Source: Hydrangea macrophylla
Lineage: Eukaryota; Streptophyta; Magnoliopsida; Cornales; Hydrangeaceae
Direction: 5' to 3'
Length of the DNA: 64,000 nt
Assembly: GCA_033977485.1 (NCBI GenBank)
Contig: CM066984.1
Span: 28,625,501-28,689,500, forward strand
Within the stretch, counting starts at the first letter, position 1. Each line of letters opens with the position of its first letter. A program made the position numbers and the translations under genes. A model generated the notes under the pieces. That model was given only the letters and a program-made list of their open reading frames with translations, was not told the DNA's origin and ran no database searches. Of this stretch, positions 50,401-55,759 are shown one piece after another.

Positions 50401-53400
50401 ATGTATGGGGTCCTTCGCCTACCACGAATTTGTTCCAACATAGATGTTATGTCACATTTATCGATGATTACACACGTTGTACTTGGGTTTATCTTTTGAA
50501 GAAACAGTCGAAAGTCTTTTCTCACTTTAGAACTTTTGTACAAACGGTTAAAACTCAATATCATAATATTGTAAATATTCAGTCTGATAATGGTCGGGAA
50601 TATATCACTGATGAGTTTAGGGCTGCCCTTCATAAGTATGGTATACTTCAACAACCGCCACATCATGTCTGCAGTTGGATGTCTCTTATGTGGTATGCGT
50701 GTCCCTAAATATTTTTGGGACATGGCTGTTCTCATTGCTACATATCTTATTAATCGTACTCTGAGCCGTGTCCTTCTTGCAAAGGCACCTCTTCATGTCC
50801 TTAAGCCTGGTAGTACTCTCTTTCCTATTGAACCTCGGGTTTTCGGCTATACTTGCTTTGTCCAAAATAAAAGTCTTACCCATACCAAACTTGATAATAA
50901 GGCAGTTTGTTGTGTGTTTCTAGGGGTACTTATCCGTGTCTAAAGGGTAACAATGCTATGGTCCTCTCACATGCCATTTCTATATTTCTTTGGATGTTAC
51001 CTTTCTCGAAACTATTCCTTTTGATTCAGGTTCTTCCATTCTTCCATAAACCCATATACAACGAATTCAGGTTCTTCCATTCTTCCTGGTAAGGATTTGG
51101 GGATACTTTTGCTCCTGTGGCTAAGTTAACCAGTGTTCGTCTTCTTGTTTCACTTGTTACGTCCTATTCTTGGCCTCTTCATAAGCTGGATGTTAAGAAT
51201 GCATTCCTTAATGGCGACCTCTCTGAGACCATCTATATGGATCCCCCCGCCTAGTTTTCACGCACAAGAGGAGTATTATGGGAAAGTCTGTCTTCTCCGT
51301 AAGTCTCTCTATGGTCTGAAAGAGTCTCCCCGTGCATGGTTTAGTCGTTTCAATGAGGTGATTCTTACTATGGGTTTATTCGGTGCCACTCCAATCATAC
51401 TTGTTTTATTCGACACAACTCTAGAGACCAATGCATTATTATCTCAGTATATGTCGATGATATCATCATCACAGGTGATGATGCGCCAGGAATTATTCTC
51501 GTGAAGCGTGATCTCGAATTGTCATTTGATATTAAAGGTTTGAGCTTTCTACAGTATTTTATTGGTATTGAGGTTGCTCATTCTCGCCAAGGTATTTCCT
51601 TATCCCAGCGGCAATAATGCTCTTGACCTTCTTCAGGATACAGGTATGCTTGGCTGTAGGTCGGCGTCATCTCCTATGGATCCAAATCTGAAATTGTTCG
51701 CTGATTTAGGAGAGTTACTACCTGATCCCTCTGTCATTCAGCATCTCGTAGGTCGTCTCATTTATTTGACGAATACAAGACCAGATCACATTTGTTGTTA
51801 GTGTTGTGAGCCAGTTTATGCATTCACCGCGCTCTTCTCACTTGGATGTTGTGTATCACATTCTCCGCTATCTTAAGACTTGTTCGGGCCTTGGTTTGTT
51901 CTTTAAAACAGGAGTTTAGTTAGGCCTCTTCTGCTTTACAAATGCTGATTATGCAGGCTCTAAAAGTGATAGACGTTCTACTTCTGGGTTGTCCACTTTT
52001 TGTGGTGATCATCTCATATCATGAAAAAGTAAGAAACATGTTGTCTCATGTTCTTCCGCTAAAGCCGAGTATCGTGCCATGGCTCAGGGAACTTGTGAGC
52101 TACTTTTGCTTTGTTCTCTCCTTAAGGGACTGGGGTTTCCTGTGAAGGACTCATCCTCCTTATTCAGTGACAATAAGTGTGCAATTATGTTATCATCTGA
52201 CTCAGTCCTTCATGAGAGAACAAAGCACATTGAGGTTGATATTCACTTTATTTATGAGAAGGTTCGGTTAGGGGTCATCATCCCACATTTTGTGTCTTCA
52301 CGTGAACAAACTGCTGATATGTTCACTAAGTCTGTTAGACCGGGTCTTCTTTAGTCATCCCTTCGCAAGGTAGGGCTAGTCAATATCTTAGCCCCAGCTT
52401 GAAGGGTGTGGAATTAGAAAGATTTTATTCCTTGTTTAATGTTCTATTTATTGGTCATGTTGGACCACATTAATTAGTTTTTATTCTCTCTTTAATTCTC
52501 TTTATTTCTCTTTCCTATTCTTACATTCCTAGCTTGTATATATAGGAATACAAGCAGATAAAGATTCCTCATCGTTTCTTGAAAACTAAAGAAATTCCCT
52601 GATTCAATAACTCTTTACGAGATTGTCAGAAATAAAATACAGAAAATGGAATTCTGTGTATTCTTCTCCCTAGGAGGTAGCTCTATTTATATAAGATACA
52701 AGCTAGCTATTAAAGAAAAAGAAATAAAATAAAATCGCACTTAATTATAGATCCCACAAATTATTCTAACACATCCCACCAATTATGCTAATATATCCCA
52801 CTAATGAAAATAGACAATAAGCACAAGATCTATGATACTCTTCAACACTCCCCCTCAAGTTGGTACACGAAAACTTGTTGAAGTGTCCAACTTGAAAACA
52901 ATACTGTGGTTGCCAGTCATTCCTAGCAGAGAGAGCCATGAATCTAAGAGTTCCACGAAGATCGTGAGGTCAGATGGTGTTCGCTGAAGAGGCTAGGTAT
53001 TGCTGACAACACCCCCTTAAGCTGGAGAGGGAATGAAAAATACAACCAAAGTTTGGGATAGTATTTAGTGAATCAAAAGTCACCGAGACAGTGGCAGAGC
53101 CAGGAATTTTCTCCTGGGGGTGGAGGGGGGGGAGGTTTAAGTTGTCTATCCTTGTGTTTGTTGGTAAAAAGACCCACATGGTGCCCCCAAGTCGATTTTT
53201 TGGGGGTATATTTAATACTTAATGATATTTACACAATTCTTTTTGGTTTATTTGTATATATTGTCCCTTTTATTTCCAATAGTTAAGCTTGATCGCATAT
53301 TATAATTTATAAAGCGAGCACTAATATTAAATCAATTTGGGTTAGACTAAACTAAGAAGTAAAACAATAATGAGTTCGACCACATATTTTTAGGGCTATT

Positions 53401-53668
53401 TTAATTTGGAGAACTGTTATACTTCCAAAATTTTGCATCCCAAATAGTTCTCAAACACGTGTGGTAGTGGGACTGCTTGATTTTGATTGGAAGATGTTGA
53501 AGTGATCCCACTGCCACACTTGTTTAGGACCATTTGGGATATAAAATTTGGGAAGCATAGCATTACACTTTGATTTGGGGAAAATAAAATAGAGTCAAGA
53601 GACGTGTTATATTTTGTTTTTACTTGTAAGAAAAATATTTAAATAGGGTAAGGTGTTTGGTAATTTTT

Positions 53669-53718
<50 letters not shown>

Positions 53719-54176
53719 CGGAATCTTCTTTAACATCTCTAAAAAAAATCTTTTAGCACACCCACACAATATAATTTCCCAAATTCTTAGGGGGACCATG
53801 GCCCCTACCTGTCCCTTCATTGCACCACCCCTGCACCGAGACAACTGTAACAAGAGACAATAATATGGTGATATCAACGAGAATGGGATATAAAATCCCC
53901 AAGATTGGCCAAGGTGGGAACATCCACCAACATCAAGAACAACGAGAAATTATGGAACAACAATGTACATAATATGGGGGGAAAAACATCCACCAACAAC
54001 GAGAAATTGTGTAACAATATCCACAATATTGGCCAAGGTGATCAATTCACCAACAAAAAAATAAAGTGTGGGACTAAAACCCACAACAAAATCACCAAAT
54101 TTTTTGCCCAATAAGAATAAGTGAAACAAATGGTTGTAAGTTTAGATCGGAGACTTCTGAGTTGATACGAGACAAA

Positions 54177-54244
<68 letters not shown>

Positions 54245-55174
54245 AAACATTAGCCACACGACAGCCAAACAAGGGTTAGACAACCTACAATCAAAGCCCA
54301 ACAGCCCAAGAACACCAAAGCAAATTTCAAAATATTAGGGGCTATTCTGGAATATCACAAAAGTTTAGGGTTGTTTCTAAATATATCAGAGAGATCAATC
54401 TGTAGTAATCAAACAAATGCAACTAAAAAAAAAAAAAAAAGAGGTTCGAACAAATTAGAGATGATGATAGGGGTCCGGCGAACCGCCACCTACTGTAGAC
54501 AAAATATTGGGTAGAGCTACCACAGGTAGATCGCTTGCTCTGTTAGAAATAAAATAGAGAAAATGGAATTCTGTTTATTCTTCTCTCTAGAAGGTGGCTC
54601 TATTTATACAAGATACAAGCTAGCTATAAAAGGAAAAATAAAATCGCACTTAATTATAGATCCCACAAATTATTCTAACACATCCCACCAATTATGCTAA
54701 TATATCCCACTAATGATAATAGACAATAAGCACAAGATATATGATATTCTTCAACAGAGATTATACCGACTAGAAATATAGCTAAAACAATAACACAGCA
54801 TAGCAACGCAATTGAAAATTAGTAATGCATGAATACATAAAATTAGGGTGTTTCAAGTCAGGAAAAATACATACAGTGAAGTAAGCAATATAGCTCACAG
54901 CAAGTGTAAGTGCAATCTCTATCACGGTGTCATTGAAAATAAATCCAAGCCACAAGACAGAAGCTATTCCAAAAGCAAGCCCAATGCCTACACTGAACAG
55001 CGATAAGAGTCTTTTAAAGAACTTATAAGACATACAAGCTTACATTAGTAGTCCAAATTTAACTCCACTTACGCTCCAAGAGAAACTTCTGCGAGAAATT
55101 TGACTACAGCGCACCAGTTAAAGCTCCAGCCAATAACCATTCGATAGAATAGCTGGTAAACCACAATTGCAGTC
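10357..55174 (-). CDS. SOS1: SOS1/NHX7-type Na+/H+ antiporter, 7 internal exons, partial
   Basis: This is a plant plasma-membrane Na+/H+ exchanger of the CPA1 family. SOS1 exports Na+ in exchange for H+ and is activated by the SOS2-SOS3 kinase in salt stress (family knowledge). Joining 55174-55073, 54992-54875, 29692-29640, 29564-29499, 28789-28745, 17717-17662 and 10541-10357 gives 625 bases, which is 208 codons after one split base, with no stop. Every visible intron border is GT-AG and every phase fits the next exon. Recognised segments in order are [73 protein letters not shown] and [17 protein letters not shown]. They cover part of the membrane exchanger domain, about residues 195-405 of a protein usually about 1,150 long (estimate from memory). 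The upstream exon with the ion-site ND motif and the long cytosolic tail lie outside the window. Small introns of 75-80 bp contrast with introns of 7.1, 11.0 and 25.2 kb full of retroelements. The gene looks functional, but expression is unproven. Confidence 0.92.
10820..11117 (-). mobile_element. TRIM-like short LTR element, degenerate
   Basis: Two similar blocks start with tgttaagttacc at 10820 and 11046, and both continue ttactccaaaagcttaagctg. Next to the right block the minus strand reads a decayed primer site (catggtatgaaatcc, near 11030-11046). Direct terminal repeats of about 70 bp, a Met-tRNA-type PBS and a non-coding interior fit a TRIM. I could not confirm target-site duplication. 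Confidence 0.5.
11600..11775. repeat. 26-bp minisatellite
   Basis: The core ttggataagtatgaaa recurs with ggataa or gaataa at 11606, 11632, 11657, 11683, 11709, 11735 and 11751. Spacing is 25-26 bp, with the last unit shortened to 16. It is intronic and non-coding. Confidence 0.9.
11780..12254 (+). repeat. Possible gypsy-type LTR middle segment
   Basis: A TATA-like gataaataag (about 12010) is followed by a purine-rich agaagaaagataagagaagg leader and a ggtgagcaatctcgta stretch. The same order (TATA-like, GA-rich leader, cggtgagtaa) occurs in the solo LTR near 25660-25885. The ends are not identifiable, so this is a tentative call. Confidence 0.35.
12255..13075 (-). pseudogene. copia RNase H plus 3' LTR fragment
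   Basis: RNase H remnants include [22 protein letters not shown] (about 13045-12980) and [10 protein letters not shown], then broken frames to about 12620. A polypurine tract follows at 12615-12598 (ccccaacttgagggagag on the minus strand). The 3' LTR starts tgttggagatatg at 12597 and runs left to roughly 12255. The far LTR edge is uncertain. Confidence 0.75.
13086..16500 (-). pseudogene. Ty1/copia, 5'-truncated, decayed
   Basis: Starting from the right, it has a GAG-pre-integrase remnant (about 16460-16220), integrase pieces (about 16170-15770) and a GCVCFVHN block (about 15580). A Glu/Lys-rich linker (15330-15150) follows, then the RT N-terminus ([38 protein letters not shown], 14830-14580). 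RT remnants continue to about 13900, and RNase H ([20 protein letters not shown]) lies at 13635-13177. Stops and frameshifts are frequent, and an A-rich run sits in the integrase (about 15956-15974). A short LTR-like 3' end reaches about 13086. The family resembles the elements at 19979-22801, 32319-42283 and 46601-50080. Confidence 0.85.
16510..17289 (+). repeat. Possible gypsy-type LTR, 3' part
   Basis: The segment ends ctccggggcgtgaca at 17289, an LTR-like end comparable to ggggtgtgaca of the solo LTR at 28110. It lacks coding homology. It contains a 60-codon acidic ORF (16789-16971, rich in Glu, Asp, Gly and Tyr) that I consider part of the LTR. The left boundary is set only by the end of the copia. 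Confidence 0.4.
17662..17717 (-). CDS. SOS1: SOS1 micro-exon ([11 protein letters not shown])
   Basis: The 56-bp exon follows the acceptor atttgcag. Its T completes Ser (AG|T), then it reads [18 protein letters not shown] and the first base of Gly. The donor is gtagtt. It stands alone between an 11.0-kb and a 7.1-kb intron, both largely repetitive. Confidence 0.92.
17865..18035. repeat. Uninterrupted paralogue of the solo-LTR target
   Basis: This block matches 25085-25188 joined directly to 28111-28180 (ttaaagagtt...gagacttc...ccact...gagtccttatttt...gtccaac..aacttagaa). It therefore represents the sequence without the gypsy LTR. It lies in the same SOS1 intron. Confidence 0.7.
18543..18587. 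repeat. Poly-G tract
   Basis: A nearly pure G run of about 45 bases is broken by single T, C and A bases. Such tracts are uncommon and prone to assembly or polymerase error. Confidence 0.9.
18588..19931. other. Intronic DNA with simple repeats
   Basis: No gene is recognised. It contains a degenerate gtgagtgtatgac-type minisatellite (about 19280-19360) and two CT-rich stretches with ctctcctcaactcccaatca motifs (about 19740-19930). Confidence 0.5.
19932..19998. repeat. 20-bp perfect hairpin around an over-long tRNA-primer copy
   Basis: Arms 19932-19951 and 19979-19998 are perfect inverted copies of the copia LTR end (tttgccctaatctctttcta). The 27-base loop is CA plus 25 bases (19954-19978). 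Those 25 bases match the complement of the 3' end of plant initiator Met tRNA, well past the usual 12-13-base PBS. The right arm is the terminal U5 of the minus-strand copia LTR at 19979-20135. Confidence 0.88.
20421..21492 (-). pseudogene. copia RT and RNase H, broken
   Basis: Reverse transcriptase starts near 21492 ([20 protein letters not shown]). It shows [27 protein letters not shown] and [20 protein letters not shown] in overlapping frames. It then passes through [15 protein letters not shown] (20890) to RNase H ([19 protein letters not shown]). The YVDD box is disrupted around 20950. At least four frameshifts are needed to read it through. Confidence 0.8.
21896..22801 (-). pseudogene. 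Deleted but open gag-protease-linker ORF, 301 codons
   Basis: One open frame joins three distant parts of a copia polyprotein. The first is the gag N-terminus ([20 protein letters not shown], residues about 32-51). The second is a protease with an intact [12 protein letters not shown] (residues about 150-165). The third is the region after integrase ([20 protein letters not shown], residues about 210-230). Two large deletions, of most of gag and of the whole integrase, left the frame intact, so the product would lack DNA-joining activity. After about residue 240 the frame drifts. Confidence 0.75.
22802..23349. other. No gene recognised
   Basis: This segment lies upstream of the deleted copia on the gag side. 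I find no LTR, PBS or coding homology. Confidence 0.4.
23350..23473. repeat. (TA)n and (TC)29 microsatellites
   Basis: An alternating TA/CA tract at about 23350-23376 is followed by an uninterrupted CT repeat of 58 bases at 23416-23473. Both strands give low-complexity ORFs that are not genes. Confidence 0.95.
23474..25188. other. Intronic DNA, no gene
   Basis: This is AT-rich with no recognised domain. A short piece at 24870-24915 (gaaaatttgttgaatccccc) resembles the right end of the MITE at 6112-6503. Confidence 0.5.
25189..28110 (+). mobile_element. Solo LTR of a Ty3/gypsy element, 2.9 kb
   Basis: The ends are tgtaacaacc at 25189 and ggggtgtgaca at 28110. The flanking 5-mers are ccact (25184-25188) and ccacc (28111-28115), a target duplication with one mismatch. 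Inside there is no gag or pol. A TATA-like run and GA-rich leader (about 25640-25800) precede a ctcggtgagtaa segment, as in long plant gypsy LTRs. The flanks join into a sequence matching the paralogous block at 17865-18035. A second, truncated copy of its 3' part is at 1657-2415. Confidence 0.78.
28745..28789 (-). CDS. SOS1: SOS1 micro-exon ([14 protein letters not shown])
   Basis: The 45-bp exon lies between the acceptor ttttgcag and the donor gtatga. The first base completes Trp, then it encodes [14 protein letters not shown] and AG of Ser. It is too short for ordinary ORF finding and was recognised by motif plus splice sites. The next coding base is 11.0 kb away. Confidence 0.92.
28790..29498. 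other. SOS1 intron, 709 bp
   Basis: This is intronic DNA without a recognisable repeat, between two SOS1 exons on the minus strand. It appears to be of ancestral size, unlike its neighbours. Confidence 0.7.
29499..29564 (-). CDS. SOS1: SOS1 exon ([14 protein letters not shown])
   Basis: The 66-bp exon follows the acceptor atgggcag after a 75-bp intron. The first base completes Met, then it reads [20 protein letters not shown] and ends with TTT TG, where the next exon supplies the last G of Trp. The donor is gtatct. The sequence matches the FYAA...TAFKGD...SLHHFW block of SOS1 proteins. Confidence 0.93.
29640..29692 (-). CDS. SOS1: SOS1 exon ([14 protein letters not shown])
   Basis: The 53-bp exon begins in phase 0 after gtgatag and reads [17 protein letters not shown]. 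It ends with AT of the Met codon before the donor gtaagt. It continues the FT-AQE junction expected in SOS1. It lies just downstream, in gene direction, of the giant intron and only 140 bp from the small LTR element at 29833. Confidence 0.93.
29833..30508 (+). mobile_element. Short non-autonomous LTR element
   Basis: The 5' LTR is 29833-30041 (tgttggaagag...gtttctcaac). It is followed at once by the PBS tggtatcagag (30042-30052) and about 370 bp of non-coding interior. The last about 80 bp of the LTR are then repeated (30430-30508), so the 3' LTR is truncated. No gag or pol is present. It lies 140 bp upstream of the SOS1 exon at 29692. Confidence 0.75.
31161..32318 (+). pseudogene. copia gag, frameshifted
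   Basis: It starts ATGGATGATCTTACAAAGTC and shows [20 protein letters not shown], then [12 protein letters not shown]. The frame slips near 31500. It continues in other frames with [48 protein letters not shown] and the zinc knuckle [14 protein letters not shown] (about 32014-32056). It ends at STHPTWIL, the lead-in to the protease. It is related to the gag at 61071. Confidence 0.82.
32921..33805 (+). pseudogene. copia gag, two in-frame stops
   Basis: This is a UBN2-type gag with [59 protein letters not shown] and the zinc knuckle [16 protein letters not shown]. All cysteines and the histidine are intact (CX2CX4HX4C, about 33725-33775). Stops lie near 33180 (TGA) and 33380 (TAG). The gene is cut at 33805 by the hAT insertion and resumes after 38577. 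Confidence 0.85.
34375..35491 (+). other. Probable 5' UTR intron of the hAT transposase
   Basis: A donor-like gaggtgaggtaa at about 34374 and the acceptor ttataacag at 35491 frame AT-rich, stop-filled sequence between a GC-richer probable leader (34040-34370) and the transposase start. This is inferred only from splice-like words and composition. Confidence 0.4.
35494..37679 (+). CDS. hAT transposase (zf-BED, RICESLEEPER/DAYSLEEPER-like)
   Basis: This is a DDE transposase for cut-and-paste movement of the surrounding element. An uninterrupted frame runs 35494-37534. I place the start at ATGTCGAATG, just after an AG acceptor (ttataacag, ending 35491), because the upstream in-frame ATG at 35479 would lie in a 5' intron. 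A zf-BED domain is at residues about 30-80 ([20 protein letters not shown], then CNNC and the H/C pair). The catalytic core shows TTDTWSS and TVDNASSND, then [12 protein letters not shown] and PTRWNSTY. The C-terminal hAT dimerisation domain shows [39 protein letters not shown] and RSSLTP. At 37535 the frame meets gtaagt. Splicing to 37636 (tttgtag|AG) would replace a short GK-stop with a tail ending VVDL (stop at 37677-37679). The total is about 695 residues, the normal family size. No damaging mutation is seen. Confidence 0.9.
38578..42118 (+). pseudogene. copia protease-integrase-RT-RNase H
   Basis: Protease reads [12 protein letters not shown] (about 38868-38905), with Phe where Ser is expected in the DSG site. 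Pre-integrase is at 39240-39400. Integrase shows [39 protein letters not shown] and [15 protein letters not shown], so its three acidic positions are preserved. RT shows [29 protein letters not shown] and [20 protein letters not shown], and is broken near 40910. YVDDI is at about 41186. RNase H is 41640-42118. Roughly ten stops or shifts are present, fewer than in the other copias here. Confidence 0.87.
42289..43467 (+). repeat. 5' LTR of SIRE-like element
   Basis: The 1,179-bp LTR has TG...CA ends. Positions 42650-42815 hold seven variants of cagtcgactgg. A C-tract (about 43429-43440) lies near the 3' end. Confidence 0.92.
43585..44703 (+). pseudogene. SIRE-like gag remnant
   Basis: The N-terminal part reads [20 protein letters not shown] and [23 protein letters not shown] (43590-43850), typical of the gag of large-LTR copias. 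An acidic DDNSSDDDS segment (44045-44090) follows, then a Lys/Glu/Leu-rich probable coiled coil (44190-44560). Several stops interrupt it (43942, 44170, 44363). The zinc knuckle and all of pol are absent. Confidence 0.75.
45398..46595 (+). repeat. 3' LTR of SIRE-like element
   Basis: The 1,198-bp LTR is nearly colinear with the 5' copy. Positions 45762-45945 hold eight cagtcgactgg-type motifs, one more than the 5' LTR. It lacks the long C-tract of the 5' copy. Confidence 0.92.
47100..49455 (-). pseudogene. copia gag-protease-integrase, decayed
   Basis: Gag starts at 49455 ([12 protein letters not shown]), with [20 protein letters not shown] and [15 protein letters not shown], then shifts frame repeatedly. 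The zinc knuckle reads [15 protein letters not shown] (about 48690-48645). Protease shows [18 protein letters not shown] across a frame change (about 48325-48275). Pre-integrase [20 protein letters not shown] and [14 protein letters not shown] are clear. The integrase is broken around 47740-47570 and continues [28 protein letters not shown] and [19 protein letters not shown] in pieces. Confidence 0.82.
49934..50080 (-). repeat. 5' LTR of minus-strand nested copia
   Basis: The 147-bp LTR reads tgatgaaact...actctcaaca on the plus strand. It abuts the 13-base primer site at 49921-49933 (TGGTATCAGAGCC on the minus strand). Confidence 0.87.
50081..52375 (+). pseudogene. copia integrase, RT and RNase H of the host element
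   Basis: Pre-integrase [14 protein letters not shown] and integrase [30 protein letters not shown] and SDNGREY are readable to about 50660. The catalytic-Glu region is deleted or rearranged at about 50660. A second deletion near 51090 removes the linker and RT start. RT then resumes at [15 protein letters not shown], with [39 protein letters not shown] and a [11 protein letters not shown] box in shifted frame (about 51445). RNase H ([22 protein letters not shown]) is at 52079-52354. A 20-bp direct repeat flanks about 51029-51088. Confidence 0.83.
52407..52575 (+). repeat. 3' LTR of host copia
   Basis: It starts tgtggaattag directly after a weak purine tract (cttgaaggg). Its central part matches the 5' LTR remnant at 30659-30806. 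The end is placed approximately where similarity to the 5' LTR stops. Confidence 0.7.
53664..53718. repeat. T15-G40 homopolymer junction
   Basis: Fifteen T (53664-53678) run straight into forty G (53679-53718). This may be real, or an artefact of sequencing or assembly. Confidence 0.9.
54177..54240. repeat. (AC)12 and (AG)16 microsatellites
   Basis: Dinucleotide repeats at 54177-54200 and about 54208-54240 are separated by a short A-rich spacer. They lie inside the non-autonomous LTR element. Confidence 0.92.
54875..54992 (-). CDS. SOS1: SOS1 exon ([10 protein letters not shown] segment)
   Basis: The 118-bp exon lies between the acceptor ctgttcag and the donor gtatgt. Its first base completes Ala from the previous exon. 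It then encodes [34 protein letters not shown] and IAYFT, which are two transmembrane helices typical of SOS1. It ends in phase 0, and the next coding sequence is 25.2 kb away, beyond several nested retroelements. Confidence 0.93.
55073..55174 (-). CDS. SOS1: SOS1 exon ([10 protein letters not shown] segment)
   Basis: The 102-bp exon starts after an AG at 55175-55176 with one base completing a Gly codon. It encodes [15 protein letters not shown] and then a stretch ending EVSLGA, and is followed by the donor gtaagt. It holds the end of one transmembrane helix and a loop. The motif TAIVV follows the conserved SLMND ion-site motif in the family, so the preceding exon must end in that motif. I do not find that exon between 55175 and 64000. 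Confidence 0.9.
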
Positions 55175-55574
55175 CTGATAATAGAAAGTTGAGGTATTTC
55201 AAGTAACACCAAATTTGTCAAGGATGTAATAAAGACAAAGTTCTAACTATTATCAAACCAAATAGTCCGAAGAGAATCTTTACAAATGGTGGTTTCGACT
55301 TGCAGGTAGAAGTTGGTGAGGGGCTGCAGTTCCATATGCGGGGGACTAATACAGGATGGGATGAAGAATGGAATGGAAGAAACTACACTATGGGCAATAA
55401 GGAAAATTGAAGTGGTAAGGGCATGGATCAAAATTTCCTTTTGTATCCATTGAAACGACCGAAACGTTTCTGTTTCTTGGGTTATGACAAGGAAACGGAA
55501 CAACCATGGAATCTCAAAATTCCATAGTTTCCATGGAACCAACTTTGCTTCTTTTGTTTCCATTGAAACATAAT
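55175..55574. other. SOS1 intron segment
   Basis: This is intronic sequence upstream, in gene direction, of the first visible SOS1 exon. A 106-codon minus-strand ORF (55243-55563) has no recognisable domain. Repeated gtttcc/ggaaac words near 55480-55570 suggest a small old repeat. Confidence 0.45.
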
Positions 55575-55729
55575 TGTTTCTGCAAAAGTGGAAAAATAAT
55601 ATATTTGATTGATTAAAAAATTATTACAAGAGCCTAATATATATAGGCTTAGCTGCAAGCTACACTTTTACAATCCAACCGATGTGGGACACTATAACAT
55701 TACACTTTTTACAATATTATCCTCTAACA
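55575..55729 (-). repeat. copia 3' LTR, left arm
   Basis: On the minus strand it starts tgttagaggataatattg after a polypurine tract and ends ttttgcagaaaca. It contains an about 18-bp segment (agctaagcctatatatat) that the right-arm LTR lacks. Confidence 0.8.
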
Positions 55730-55759
55730 CTCCCCCTCAAGCTGGAGCATACATATCAT

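Larger units (their letters stand above)
30659..52575 (+). mobile_element. Host Ty1/copia split by about 17.8 kb of nested elements
   Basis: The 5' LTR remnant (30659-30806), PBS-like tggtattagagcc (30807-30819) and gag (31161-32318) break off at the protease start. After the nested block (32319-50080) the same element resumes in the pre-integrase region (50081), continues through integrase, RT and RNase H (to about 52354) and ends in a 3' LTR (52407 to about 52575). The two LTRs share a block beginning ggtcatgttg and ending ttgtatatatagg. About 330 bp of protease sequence is missing at the break. It fills most of the 25-kb SOS1 intron, antisense to the gene. Confidence 0.88.
52624..54756 (-). 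mobile_element. Non-autonomous LTR retroelement, TSD gagat
   Basis: LTRs of 223 bp (52624-52846) and 216 bp (54541-54756) share nearly all their sequence. They are flanked by a perfect gagat duplication (52619-52623 and 54757-54761). The polypurine tract next to the left LTR (ctccccctcaag on the plus strand) sets the orientation as minus. The 1,694-bp interior has no gag or pol. It includes a T15-G40 run, an (AC)12 and a (GA)n repeat, and aac-rich minisatellite-like DNA. No standard PBS is evident next to the right LTR. It lies 118 bp from a SOS1 exon. Confidence 0.9.

Noticed and set aside
53657..53877. Poly-Gly and poly-Pro ORFs
   Set aside because: They are translations of the G40 tract, not proteins.
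55243..55563. 106-codon minus-strand ORF possibly encoding a missing SOS1 exon
   Set aside because: The translation has no SOS1 motif (no TDPVAV or GESLMND) and no acceptor/donor pair in the right phase.
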